Source: Methanoculleus horonobensis (lineage in GTDB: Archaea > Halobacteriota > Methanomicrobia > Methanomicrobiales > Methanoculleaceae). Taken from it: a stretch of 64,000 nt of DNA. Of the stretch, positions 16,027-24,040 are shown in pieces (positions within the stretch are counted from its first letter, which is position 1; each line of letters starts with the position of its first letter). The stretch covers positions 60,027 through 124,026 of the forward strand of contig NZ_BCNY01000007.1 of assembly GCF_001602375.1 (NCBI RefSeq). The letters run 5' to 3'. A model generated the notes under the pieces. That model worked only from the letters and a program-made list of their open reading frames with translations, was not told the origin of the DNA and did no database searches. The position numbers and the translations under genes are program-made.

Positions 16027-16621
16027 ATAATTCATCTTATCGAGACTGTGCTATAGGAGAGCTGCTGGGAGGTCTGATTGCTTCTCGAACTCCAACATTC
16101 GGACCAGTCACAACCCCATGCACGGCTTTCCACTGGATATCGTCATTAGGGGGTGGGGCTGACGGGGAGTGCGACGTTCCGGAGAACGACTGTCCGCAGG
16201 ATGCGATGGCCCGCAGGGCCGGAGCTTGAGAAACCCGAAGGGTTTCGGACAGGAGTTCGAGAAGCCGTCAGGCTTCGAGGAACGGAGCTCGACCACCGTC
16301 AGGTGGGAAGGGAGCATCCCCCCCTCAAAACTCTTCGAGTTTCTCATGCTCGCTGCGCTCGCACTCCCCGTTGTCCCCACAGCGAAACCCTTCGGGTTTC
16401 TCGAACTCCTGCCGTTCCGGCAGTCGTTCCCCCCTCCGTGGCGATATTCCCACAGTCCAGTGTACCGGAATTTTTCACAGCCACGACCGTCCTGTCAGCC
16501 ATACAACAACTTATCATCGTCGTAACCTGCTTTATCCAACCCCACCGGCCCCTATACCTCGTCCAGAAACAGGAGTCCTCACTCCGGTCATCTCAAAAAC
16601 AGAAAAGGTAAGATGAATTAT
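16027..16621. repeat. Intergenic block with terminal inverted repeats and internal palindromes
   Basis: This gap between the convergent hisD and HEAT genes has no convincing gene. ATAATTCATCTTA at 16027-16039 recurs inverted at about 16609-16621. Inside are palindromes such as GAAACCCGAAGGGTTTC, its near copy around 16381-16400, and CTGCCGTTCCGGCAG near 16409. Several modules are shared with 29540-30000: GCACGGCTTTCCAC, the CTGACGGTGGTCGAGCTC module (inverted), CTCGAACTCCTG...CAGTCGTTC and GGCGATAT(T/C)CCCAC. It may be a decayed mobile element or a REP-like mosaic. Confidence 0.65.
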
Positions 16622-17541
16622 CGAGATGTCGGCGCCGACGGCTCCGGAGCGGCCTCCCCACGGGCCATCCGGATGCTCTCGATCGCGTCCTCTGCGACGC
16701 TTCTCTCGTCCTGATCCCCGCTCCGGGCAAGAGCCTCGAGGGCGTCGATCGCCCGTGGGTTGCCGATGTACTTGAGCGCACCCGCTGCGTAGAGCCGGAC
16801 GTTCCGGTCGGCATCCTTCGTCGCCGTGACGAGGGGCTCGACCGCGGCATCGCCCATCCGCATGAGGGCGCCCGCCGCCGCGCCCCGGACATCGTCGTCG
16901 CTGTCCCGGAGCGCCCCGATGAGGGGCTCGACCGCCGAGGAATCCCCGCTGTCCCCGAGGACGCCGGCCGCGAGGATCCGGGTGTCCGGGTTCTGATCGG
17001 CAAGCATCCGGCGAAGCGGCTCCGTCGCTCTCTCGCCGAACTTCGCTATCGCTCCCGAGGCCTGGCACCGGATGTCGTCGTTCTCGTCCCCGAGCGCCCG
17101 GGCGAGCGGTTCCACCGCGGCAGGATCGTCGATCTCGCCGAGGATGGCGGTCGCATAGACCCGCCGGATATCCCTCGCGGTATCAAGCTCCCAGGTTCGG
17201 CCGCCTGGCCCGGTCACGGTCGGCGGGCTCACGCCCTCCTCCTCCTCCCCGTACTTCCCCGACGCCTCCGGGTTCTCGAGGAGTTCGACCAGCGGCCCGA
17301 CCGCCGGGCTCCCGAGCAGTGTGAGCGAGTCCGCCGCCGCCTCCCGCACCGCCGTCAGCGGATCGCCGAGCGCCCGGACGAGCGGCCCGACCGCCTCGGC
17401 ACCGCCGAAGTCCCCGAGCGCCAGGGCGGCCCGCTGGCGGGTCAGGCCGTCGCTGCTGCGGAGCGCCTCGATCAGGCCGTCGACATCCTTCTCCGCTCTC
17501 AGCAGATCGATGTTGAACCGCTTCCCCATGTCTTGCTCCAA
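16618..17541 (-). CDS. HEAT-repeat (PBS-lyase type) protein, first paralogue
   Basis: A protein of about 307 residues built of HEAT repeats of about 31 residues, e.g. DGLIEALRSSDGLTRQRAAL, AVEPLARALGDENDDIRCQA, AVEPLIGALRDSDDDVRGAA. Such alpha-solenoids bind partner proteins; the partner is unknown. Between the second and third repeats is an insert (ASGKYGEEEEGVSPPT...) at the same place as the larger insert of the upstream paralogue. The start is probably TTG at 17541, five bases after GGAGGTGA; ATG at 17529 is the alternative. It lies 19 bases after its paralogue and is likely co-transcribed. Confidence 0.82.
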   Translation of the reverse strand: MEQDMGKRFNIDLLRAEKDVDGLIEALRSSDGLTRQRAALALGDFGGAEAVGPLVRALGDPLTAVREAAADSLTLLGSPAVGPLVELLENPEASGKYGEEEEGVSPPTVTGPGGRTWELDTARDIRRVYATAILGEIDDPAAVEPLARALGDENDDIRCQASGAIAKFGERATEPLRRMLADQNPDTRILAAGVLGDSGDSSAVEPLIGALRDSDDDVRGAAAGALMRMGDAAVEPLVTATKDADRNVRLYAAGALKYIGNPRAIDALEALARSGDQDERSVAEDAIESIRMARGEAAPEPSAPTSR

Positions 17542-17560
17542 CGCTTTCACCTCCGTCTCG

Positions 17561-18493
17561 TCACCGGATCGTCGGCGGGACGGGTGTGCCCATCCCACGC
17601 TTCTGCCGGAACCGCTCCATCCCGTCCTCGGCCGCCCTCCGGACGGCGGGGTCGGTGTCGGAGAGCGACCGGCCGAGCGCCCCTTCCGCCCGCGGATCGG
17701 CGATCTCGCCGAGGATGACGGCGGCGTAGGCCCTGCGCATTCCCGTGCCGGGCACGGCGCCTTCCGTCACGACGCCTGCCCTCCTCGCGCCGGGGAAGAG
17801 GGCCTCGTGCGCCTCTGCATCTCCCGGGCCGCCGAATAGGTCGTGCTGCGCGATTGCAGGGTGACGGAGGCTTTTCATCGTCCCGACGTCTCCGGGACCG
17901 CCGAGAAGATCGTGCTGGGTGATCTCCTCCTCCCCTTCGACCGCCCTTCGGGCTCCCCTTCTCCTGATATCCTCCGGGCCGCCGAAGGCGTCGTGCTGGG
18001 CGAGCCCCTCCTCCATGTCGCGGGCTCTTCCGCCTCCTGCCTCCCGGATATCCGCGGGTCCGCCGAAGGCATCGTGCTGCCTGATGCCTCCCCGGTGCCG
18101 GAGCGTCCTCTTCGTGGGCGGTATACCTTCGGGCCCGCCGAGGAGATCGACCTGTGTCAGCCCTTCCCCGGGTGCTTCCCGCGGAAGCCCGTACCCGGTC
18201 GCAGCATCACGACGTTCGAGGACGTCGATCAGCGGTTCGACCGCCGGCGTCCCGACCATGACGAGCGCGTTCGCCGCCCCTTCCCGGACGCCCTGTGCCG
18301 GGTCGGTGAGCGCCCGGATGAGGTGTTCCACCCCCCGCCACTCCCCGAGTGCCCCGAGGCTGAGGGCGGCCGTCCGGCGGGAGGCCGGATCGCCGCTCTG
18401 CAGCGCCTCGATCAGGCCGTCGATGTCCTGTCTCGATGCCAGGTGCCCGACATCGTACTGCTTCTCCCCTGCGGGAATATCCCTTCTCTGCAT
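17561..18493 (-). CDS. HEAT-repeat protein with five-copy QHDxFGGPxD insert
   Basis: A protein of about 310 residues, paralogous to the downstream gene. Two HEAT repeats (about residues 22-92) are followed by a Gly-rich insert, then HEAT repeats to the end (about 253-300). The insert has five copies of a decapeptide: QVDLLGGPEG at 114, QHDAFGGPAD at 139, QHDAFGGPED at 166, QHDLLGGPGD at 193 and QHDLFGGPGD at 216, spaced 23-27 residues. I do not recognise this motif. The start at 18493 follows GAGGTGA; the upstream extension of the frame is AT-rich non-coding DNA. Confidence 0.82.
   Translation of the reverse strand: MQRRDIPAGEKQYDVGHLASRQDIDGLIEALQSGDPASRRTAALSLGALGEWRGVEHLIRALTDPAQGVREGAANALVMVGTPAVEPLIDVLERRDAATGYGLPREAPGEGLTQVDLLGGPEGIPPTKRTLRHRGGIRQHDAFGGPADIREAGGGRARDMEEGLAQHDAFGGPEDIRRRGARRAVEGEEEITQHDLLGGPGDVGTMKSLRHPAIAQHDLFGGPGDAEAHEALFPGARRAGVVTEGAVPGTGMRRAYAAVILGEIADPRAEGALGRSLSDTDPAVRRAAEDGMERFRQKRGMGTPVPPTIR
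17819..18154 (-). repeat. Five degenerate tandem repeats encoding QHDxFGGPxD
   Basis: Intragenic repeat in the HEAT protein at 17561-18493, period about 70-80 bp, with the central GGP codons best conserved. Confidence 0.75.
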
Positions 18494-18659
18494 CACAATC
18501 ACCTCAGGATGGGGCGATATAATCGTCCAGAAGTATAATAATATTGTGTATAAAAATCGCCATACGTTGTATTGAGAATCCGGCCTCTTCCAGGGTGGGG
18601 TGCGCGAAGACAGGCCGGTGAGAGCAGGTATTTTATCCGCGCAGAGCGAGGGGAGTATC

Positions 18660-21125
18660 ATGCCGGAGGAGAAGAGAAAGGCGGAACTGAAGATCTCCGG
18701 GATGCACTGTGCGTCCTGTGCGCTCAACGTGGAACGCGCTCTCCAGGGCCGGGACGACGTCTACGACGCCCGGGTCAACCTCGCAAACGAGACCGCCGTC
18801 GTCGAGTACGACCCGGCGAAGACAACCCTCGCCGACCTTGAGAGGGCGGTCACTGACGCCGGCTACGAGGTCGTGAGGAACGAGGCCACCATCCGGATCG
18901 GCGGGATGGTCTGCGCCTCGTGCGCTCAGGTGATCGAGGCCTCGCTCGGCGACATCGACGGGGTCTACGATGCCCGGGTCAACCTCGCAAACGAGAACGC
19001 GCGGGTCGTCTACAACCCCGCGCTCGTTACGACATCGGATATCCGGGCCGCCGTCGAGGATGCCGGCTACCAGTATCTCGGGCTCGAAGAAGAGATCCCC
19101 GAGGATGTCGAGGCCCGGATGCGGGAAGAAGACCTCCGGGACAAGTTCCGGCGGTTTGTCGTCGGGTTCGCGGTGAGCATCCCGCTCTTCTTCTACATGC
19201 TCTTCGGGATGCCGGGGGCGGCCGCCCTTCCGGTCTCCATGAACCTCGTCATGCTCGTCGTCACCCTGCCGGTCTTCCTCTACGTCAGCGCCCCCATCTT
19301 CCGGGCAGCGGCCGCTGCGCTCCGGAACCGTGCGCTGACGATGGACGTCATGTACGCGATGGGGATCGGCGTCGCCTACGGCGCAAGCCTCCTCGGGACG
19401 TTTCAGATCGTCCTCACCCCGGACTTCAACTTCTACGAGACCGCGGTGATGCTCGCGGCGTTCCTGACCCTCGGGCGCTACCTCGAAGCCCGGGCGAAGG
19501 GGCGGACGTCCGAGGCCATCAAGAAACTGATAGGACTCCGCCCGAAGACCGCGACGGTGATCCGGGACGGCCGGGAGGTCGAGGTTCCGGTCGAGACCGT
19601 CGTCGTCGGCGACGTCATCCTGGTCAGGCCGGGCGAGAAGGTGCCGGTGGATGGGACGGTCGTCGGCGGCGAGAGTTCGGTGGACGAGTCGATGATCACC
19701 GGCGAACCCATCCCGGTCGATAAAGCAGAGGGCGACGAGGCCGTCGGCGGCACCCTGAACGTGAACGGCGTGCTTCAGGTCAGGGCCGAGAAGATCGGGA
19801 AGGATATGGTGCTCGCGCAGATCATCAGGCTCGTCCGGGACGCCCAGGGATCGAAGCCCCCGGTGGAGCGGATCGCCGATGTCGCGGTCTCCTACTTCAT
19901 CCCGGTCGTCCTCGCGATCGCGGCCGGTGCCTTCCTGGTCTGGTACGTGGGGCTCAACTCCTCGCTCCTCTTTGCGCTCACGGTGCTGATCTCCATCCTG
20001 GTCGTCGCCTGCCCCTGTGCGCTCGGGCTCGCCACCCCGACCGCCGTGACCGTCGGGATCGGCCGGGGCGCCGAACTCGGGCTGCTGATAAGAAACGGCG
20101 AGGCGCTCGAGGTCTCGGAGAAGCTGACCGCGGTCGTCTTCGACAAGACCGGGACGCTCACGCGGGGGAAACCCGACGTCACCGATATCGTCGCGTTCGG
20201 GGTTCCGGAAGACCGGCTGCTGGCGGTCGCCGCGGCGGTCGAGAAGAACTCGCAGCACCCGCTCGCGGAGGCGGTCGTCCGGCGGGCGGAGAGTGCCGGG
20301 GTCAGCGTCCCGGCATCGGAGCGGTTCACGACCTTCGGCGGCCGGGGGGTCAGCGCCGTCGTGGAGGGGAAGGAGGTCCTTATCGGGAACCAGCCGTTCC
20401 TCATGGAGCGCGGCATCGCCGTCCCGCCGAAGGCCGGGATGCGGGTGGCCGCGTTTCAGGACGTGGGGAAGACCGCGGTCTTCGTCGCCATAGGCGGCGA
20501 CCTCGCAGGCATCATCGCCATCGCCGATACCCTCAAGCCGACGACGCGGGTTGCCGTCGCGGAACTGAAACGGATGGGCCTCTCGGTGGTGATGATCACC
20601 GGCGACAACGAGCGGACGGCGAACGCCATCGCCCGCGAGGTCGGGATCACGGACGTCCATGCCGGGGTGCTGCCGCAGGAGAAGGCCGAGGAGGTCCGGG
20701 CCCTCCAGGTGCGGGGCGAGGTCGTGGCCTTCGTCGGCGACGGGATCAACGACGCCCCGGCGCTCGCCCAGGCGGACGTCGGGATCGCCATCGGGAGCGG
20801 AACCGACGTCGCCATCGAGAGCGGGGATATCGTCCTCATCCGCGACGATCTCGTCGACGCCGTCGCAGCCGTCGAACTCTCCCGGAAGGTGATGAGCCGG
20901 ATCAAGCAGAACCTCTTCTGGGCGTTCGCCTACAACTCCGCCCTCATCCCCCTCGCGGCAGGCGTGCTCTACCCCTTCTTCGGCATCACCTTCCGGCCGG
21001 AGCTTGCGGCGCTCGCGATGGCCCTCTCGTCGGTGACGGTCGTATCGCTCTCCCTGCTGCTCAAGACTTATATACCTCCGGTGAAGAGAGGAATCCTGTC
21101 GGAGGTCGATACCTATGGCAGTTGA
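18660..21125 (+). CDS. copA: Copper-translocating P1B-type ATPase CopA
   Basis: An 821-residue P-type ATPase. Two N-terminal heavy-metal domains carry GMHCASC and GMVCASC. The membrane copper site is CPC in [15 protein letters not shown], the phosphorylation site is DKTGTLTRG, and [22 protein letters not shown] and [14 protein letters not shown] complete the catalytic set. It exports Cu(I) from the cytoplasm. ATG at 18660 follows GGGGAG, and a TATA-like TTTTATCC lies about 25 bp earlier. Its last codons overlap the start of a YHS-domain mini-gene. Confidence 0.95.
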   Translation: MPEEKRKAELKISGMHCASCALNVERALQGRDDVYDARVNLANETAVVEYDPAKTTLADLERAVTDAGYEVVRNEATIRIGGMVCASCAQVIEASLGDIDGVYDARVNLANENARVVYNPALVTTSDIRAAVEDAGYQYLGLEEEIPEDVEARMREEDLRDKFRRFVVGFAVSIPLFFYMLFGMPGAAALPVSMNLVMLVVTLPVFLYVSAPIFRAAAAALRNRALTMDVMYAMGIGVAYGASLLGTFQIVLTPDFNFYETAVMLAAFLTLGRYLEARAKGRTSEAIKKLIGLRPKTATVIRDGREVEVPVETVVVGDVILVRPGEKVPVDGTVVGGESSVDESMITGEPIPVDKAEGDEAVGGTLNVNGVLQVRAEKIGKDMVLAQIIRLVRDAQGSKPPVERIADVAVSYFIPVVLAIAAGAFLVWYVGLNSSLLFALTVLISILVVACPCALGLATPTAVTVGIGRGAELGLLIRNGEALEVSEKLTAVVFDKTGTLTRGKPDVTDIVAFGVPEDRLLAVAAAVEKNSQHPLAEAVVRRAESAGVSVPASERFTTFGGRGVSAVVEGKEVLIGNQPFLMERGIAVPPKAGMRVAAFQDVGKTAVFVAIGGDLAGIIAIADTLKPTTRVAVAELKRMGLSVVMITGDNERTANAIAREVGITDVHAGVLPQEKAEEVRALQVRGEVVAFVGDGINDAPALAQADVGIAIGSGTDVAIESGDIVLIRDDLVDAVAAVELSRKVMSRIKQNLFWAFAYNSALIPLAAGVLYPFFGITFRPELAALAMALSSVTVVSLSLLLKTYIPPVKRGILSEVDTYGS

Positions 21126-21264
21126 TCCGGTATGCAAGATGGACGTCGACGAGGCGAGTGCGAAGTTCACGTCCGAGTATAAGGGGAAGACCTACTACTT
21201 CTGCGCCCCGGGCTGCAAGAAGCTCTTCGAGCGCGACCCCGAAGCGTACCTGAAGGGGTCGTAA
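21115..21264 (+). CDS. YHS-domain mini-protein
   Basis: A 49-residue protein, [18 protein letters not shown] to the end [14 protein letters not shown]. It is a complete YHS domain with DPVCKMDV and the [13 protein letters not shown] motif, whose cysteines are expected to bind metal. It overlaps the end of copA by 11 bp in another frame, so it is translationally coupled. A copper-binding or delivery role for CopA is a reasonable inference. A short T run follows the stop. Confidence 0.88.
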   Translation: MAVDPVCKMDVDEASAKFTSEYKGKTYYFCAPGCKKLFERDPEAYLKGS

Positions 21265-21410
21265 CATTTTTACCCCAAAAGGATCCCTGGATGGATCACA
21301 AAGCCCTTATACTCAAAGAATAATAGGATATTCTTGAATCCGGTCAAGGATTATTGTTATTTTTGATATAGCAGCATATGGTTTACGCCGCCGCGTGCCC
21401 ACGGCATCTT

Positions 21411-22364
21411 TCAGAACCGGTAGACCGGCTGCCGCGTCCGTGCTCCCAGTCGTTCCTCTCCCGGATTAAGAGCGCTCGCGTCGTCGCAGACGCTCCGGAG
21501 GGTGGCGCTCGCGTTGTCGGCGAAGTGAACCGCCCAGGCCTCGGGTGTCCGGGGCTGAACCTCGCCGTGGGGGCCGTGGTGCGACATCACGATATGGAGG
21601 ATGTGGCTAAATCGCGCGAGATCGACCCCGGCGGAGTACTTCATCAGCGCCGCCGCCCCGATCGCCGTATGCCCGACGAGCGTGTAGTCGGGGAGCGCGA
21701 CGAACGAGAACCCCCGACGGCAGAAGCAGGATGCTTTGCCGACGTCGTGGAGGAGTGCTCCGGCGAGGAGGACGTCGGTATCCATCTGGGCCCGACAGAC
21801 GCTGCCCGCGAGGTTCGCCGCAATTTCCGCGGTCTCGAGGGTGTGCTCCGCAAGGCCTCCCATATAGTCGTGGTGCCGGCGTTTGGCCGCGGGCACCTCG
21901 AAGAACCCGGGCGTATCGTTCATCACCCTCGAGACAAGGGAGAAGACGCCGGGATCTTCGATCTGGGCGGCCATACGCCCGAGTCCCCGGCGGACCGCGT
22001 CGTTGTCGGTGGGGGCATGGACAAACCAGGACGGATCGAGGAGGTCTCCCCGGATCGGGTCAGCCAGGTTCGCGATCCCGTCGTTCACGTTTACCTCGCA
22101 GGTGCCGTTGAACTCCTTCGCGTATCCCTGGATCCGGTAGACCTCGCCGGGCCGGATAGCACGGCAGAACGTCTCGATCTGCTCCACGCTGAGCTCGGGC
22201 GTCCCCCAGACCTTGCAGGTTCCCCGTCCGGTCTTATCGGAGATGGCAAGCTGGATGTACTTGCCGCCCCGCTTCTCCCGGAGTTCTGCAGCGTCCACCA
22301 CGAAGGGCGCATCGACCTGCACGCCCCCATTGATCTCCTCCACGAATAGTGTCTTCTCAAACAC
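21411..22364 (-). CDS. OB-fold/HD-domain 3'-5' exoribonuclease-like protein (YhaM type)
   Basis: A 317-residue protein with an N-terminal OB-fold (KYIQLAISDKTGRGTCKVWG) and a C-terminal HD phosphohydrolase domain with HHDYMGGLAEHTLE, LLHDVGKAS and VGH. Bacterial YhaM with this architecture degrades RNA and single-stranded DNA 3' to 5'. The start is GTG. No functional neighbours are evident. Confidence 0.8.
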   Translation of the reverse strand: MFEKTLFVEEINGGVQVDAPFVVDAAELREKRGGKYIQLAISDKTGRGTCKVWGTPELSVEQIETFCRAIRPGEVYRIQGYAKEFNGTCEVNVNDGIANLADPIRGDLLDPSWFVHAPTDNDAVRRGLGRMAAQIEDPGVFSLVSRVMNDTPGFFEVPAAKRRHHDYMGGLAEHTLETAEIAANLAGSVCRAQMDTDVLLAGALLHDVGKASCFCRRGFSFVALPDYTLVGHTAIGAAALMKYSAGVDLARFSHILHIVMSHHGPHGEVQPRTPEAWAVHFADNASATLRSVCDDASALNPGEERLGARTRQPVYRF

Positions 22365-22498
22365 CCTGATCAGTGCTCCTGCAAGAATCTGTTCGCCCGG
22401 AGAGCCTTAAAACCCGGCGGTTCGCTCTGGTGGGGAGAACCGTTCGGTCTCACGCAGAAAAAGAGAAATCCTTTCGGTAGTCTGGCACTCTCCTCACA

Positions 22499-22545
22499 CC
22501 TATCGGTGTTCAAACGCCTGCCTGTAGGGCAGTCGCATTCCTGCG
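22499..22545. repeat. Palindromic REP-like element
   Basis: Two adjacent palindromic modules, ACCTATCGGTGTTC-like and CTGCCTGTAGGGCAG. The second, followed by TCGCATTCCTGC, resembles the CTGCCGTTCCGGCAGTCG module at 16409 and 29745. The 22365-22558 gap otherwise shows nothing. Confidence 0.45.
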
Positions 22546-22558
22546 CCCCCGGATCCCC

Positions 22559-23272
22559 TCACCCGAACCGGAGGCGGATCATCCCGAGCAGCATCGCCTT
22601 CGCGTCCGAGGTCATCACCTTCGACTCGTCCCGGTTCTCCCAGGTGATCGGCACCTCCTCCACCCGGTAGCCGCTCCGGCGCAGCCGCCAGAGGAGTTCG
22701 ACGTCGAACTCGAACCCGGTCGACCGGATTGAGGAGAGAACCTCTCTGAGTGCATCTTTCCGGAAGACTTTCGCGCCGCACTGGGTGTCGCGGTAACCGA
22801 GCCCGAAGAACGCCTTGACCATGAGGTTGAAGAGGCGGCTCTCGACCCGGCGCCGGAACCCCTGCCGCACGGGGAGAACCGAGCCCTCGACCCAGCGCGA
22901 GCCGATGGCGCCGTCGGCGGTTGCGAGACGGTCGAAGAGCCGCTCCATCTCGGATAGCGCGGTCGAGCCGTCCGCGTCCATGTAGCCGACGAAGGGTGTC
23001 TCCGCCGCCGCCATCCCGGCGACGACGCCTCCCCCTTTCCCGAGCCGGGCCGGAAACGCCAGGCACCGGATGGAGAGCGACGGGTGAGCCTCCGCGAACG
23101 TACCGACGATCTCTGCAGTGGCGTCGGTTCCGTCGCAGACGAAGACGAGTTTGCCTCGGAAACCCGAGACGTCCTCGAGGAGCGACCGGATCCGCCGCTC
23201 TTCGTTGTATGCGGGGATCACCAGGGTGCAGTCTGCCGGTCTCACGCCGCCGGCGCGTGTATCGTCTAGCAT
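22559..23272 (-). CDS. Family 2 glycosyltransferase (dolichyl-phosphate glucosyltransferase-like)
   Basis: A 237-residue GT-A enzyme. CTLVIPAYNEERRIRSLL is the N-terminal nucleotide-binding motif, YMDADGST is the metal-binding DxD, and QCGAKVFRKDAL with GFEFDVELLWRLRRSGY matches the Alg5/DPM group. It probably transfers a sugar from a nucleotide donor to a polyprenyl phosphate, consistent with archaeal N-glycosylation. There is no C-terminal membrane anchor. It overlaps the preceding DJ-1/PfpI gene by seven bp. Confidence 0.85.
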   Translation of the reverse strand: MLDDTRAGGVRPADCTLVIPAYNEERRIRSLLEDVSGFRGKLVFVCDGTDATAEIVGTFAEAHPSLSIRCLAFPARLGKGGGVVAGMAAAETPFVGYMDADGSTALSEMERLFDRLATADGAIGSRWVEGSVLPVRQGFRRRVESRLFNLMVKAFFGLGYRDTQCGAKVFRKDALREVLSSIRSTGFEFDVELLWRLRRSGYRVEEVPITWENRDESKVMTSDAKAMLLGMIRLRFG

Positions 23273-23781
23273 TCCAGTTTCGTGATGATGGTGTCGGCGA
23301 ACTGTGCGGCGGCCTCGGGGCCGTTCGCGGTCACGACCTGCATATCGGCGACGACGGGGATCTCAAGGAGGTTTGCTCCCGCCTTCTTCATCTCCGCGAC
23401 GGCCGCCGGGCTCCTGTATACCGTCGCATGACGCCCGGCGAGGATGCCCGCCCGTGCCAGCACGACCGGCGCGAGGCAGATGGCGGCGACGACCTTGCCC
23501 TGTTCGAAGAACGAGCGGACGAGATCCCGGAGCCGTTCGCTTCCCCAGAGATGCTCCTCGGAACCGCTGCCGCCCACGATCACGATCCCGACATAATCGT
23601 CGGGATCCGCGTCCTCAAACGTCATGGCCGCCTCCACGGTGCATCCCAGCATCCCCGTGCACGTGCCGGCGACAGTAGAGGCGAGATCGACGCCGATTCC
23701 CGCCTCTTCGAAGGTGTGTCTCGGGATCTCCAGTTCCTCGTCCCTGAACCGTTCAGGTGCAATCGCAAGCAAGAGTTTCAT
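23266..23781 (-). CDS. DJ-1/PfpI-family protein
   Basis: A 171-residue protein with the class I glutamine-amidotransferase-like fold. VGIVIVGGSGSEEHLW and the nucleophile elbow VVAAICLAPVVLARAG carry the conserved cysteine. Family members act as proteases, glyoxalases or deglycases, so the exact activity is uncertain. It is the first gene of a two-gene unit with the glycosyltransferase. Confidence 0.85.
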   Translation of the reverse strand: MKLLLAIAPERFRDEELEIPRHTFEEAGIGVDLASTVAGTCTGMLGCTVEAAMTFEDADPDDYVGIVIVGGSGSEEHLWGSERLRDLVRSFFEQGKVVAAICLAPVVLARAGILAGRHATVYRSPAAVAEMKKAGANLLEIPVVADMQVVTANGPEAAAQFADTIITKLEC

Positions 23782-24040
23782 ACGGGTCTTCTATCAAGGA
23801 TTTGTTCATAAGCGTATTGATGGTTGTGGAGCGGGGTCGTGCCCCCGGAGAGAATGCCCGGGAACATCCGGGCCGTGTTTTGAAATAAGATTATTATAAT
23901 AATTGCGCCATTGAAGTGCAGACCCCGCGCCGGCGTGAGACCTGAAGGCTCTGCCGGAGGTTCGGCCTTCGTTCGTATCGGGCCGTCCCCGGCACGGAGT
24001 AGAGGCCCGTTCCCGGGGTGGAGACAAGGAGAGGTAGACG

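Noticed and set aside
16100..16450. CRISPR array
   Set aside because: The palindromes are not evenly spaced and no constant repeat-spacer pattern or cas gene is present anywhere in the window.
18633..21170. 845-residue open frame antisense to copA
   Set aside because: It mirrors copA codon by codon, is rich in Arg/Asp/His as antisense of GC-rich genes usually is, and has no recognisable motif.
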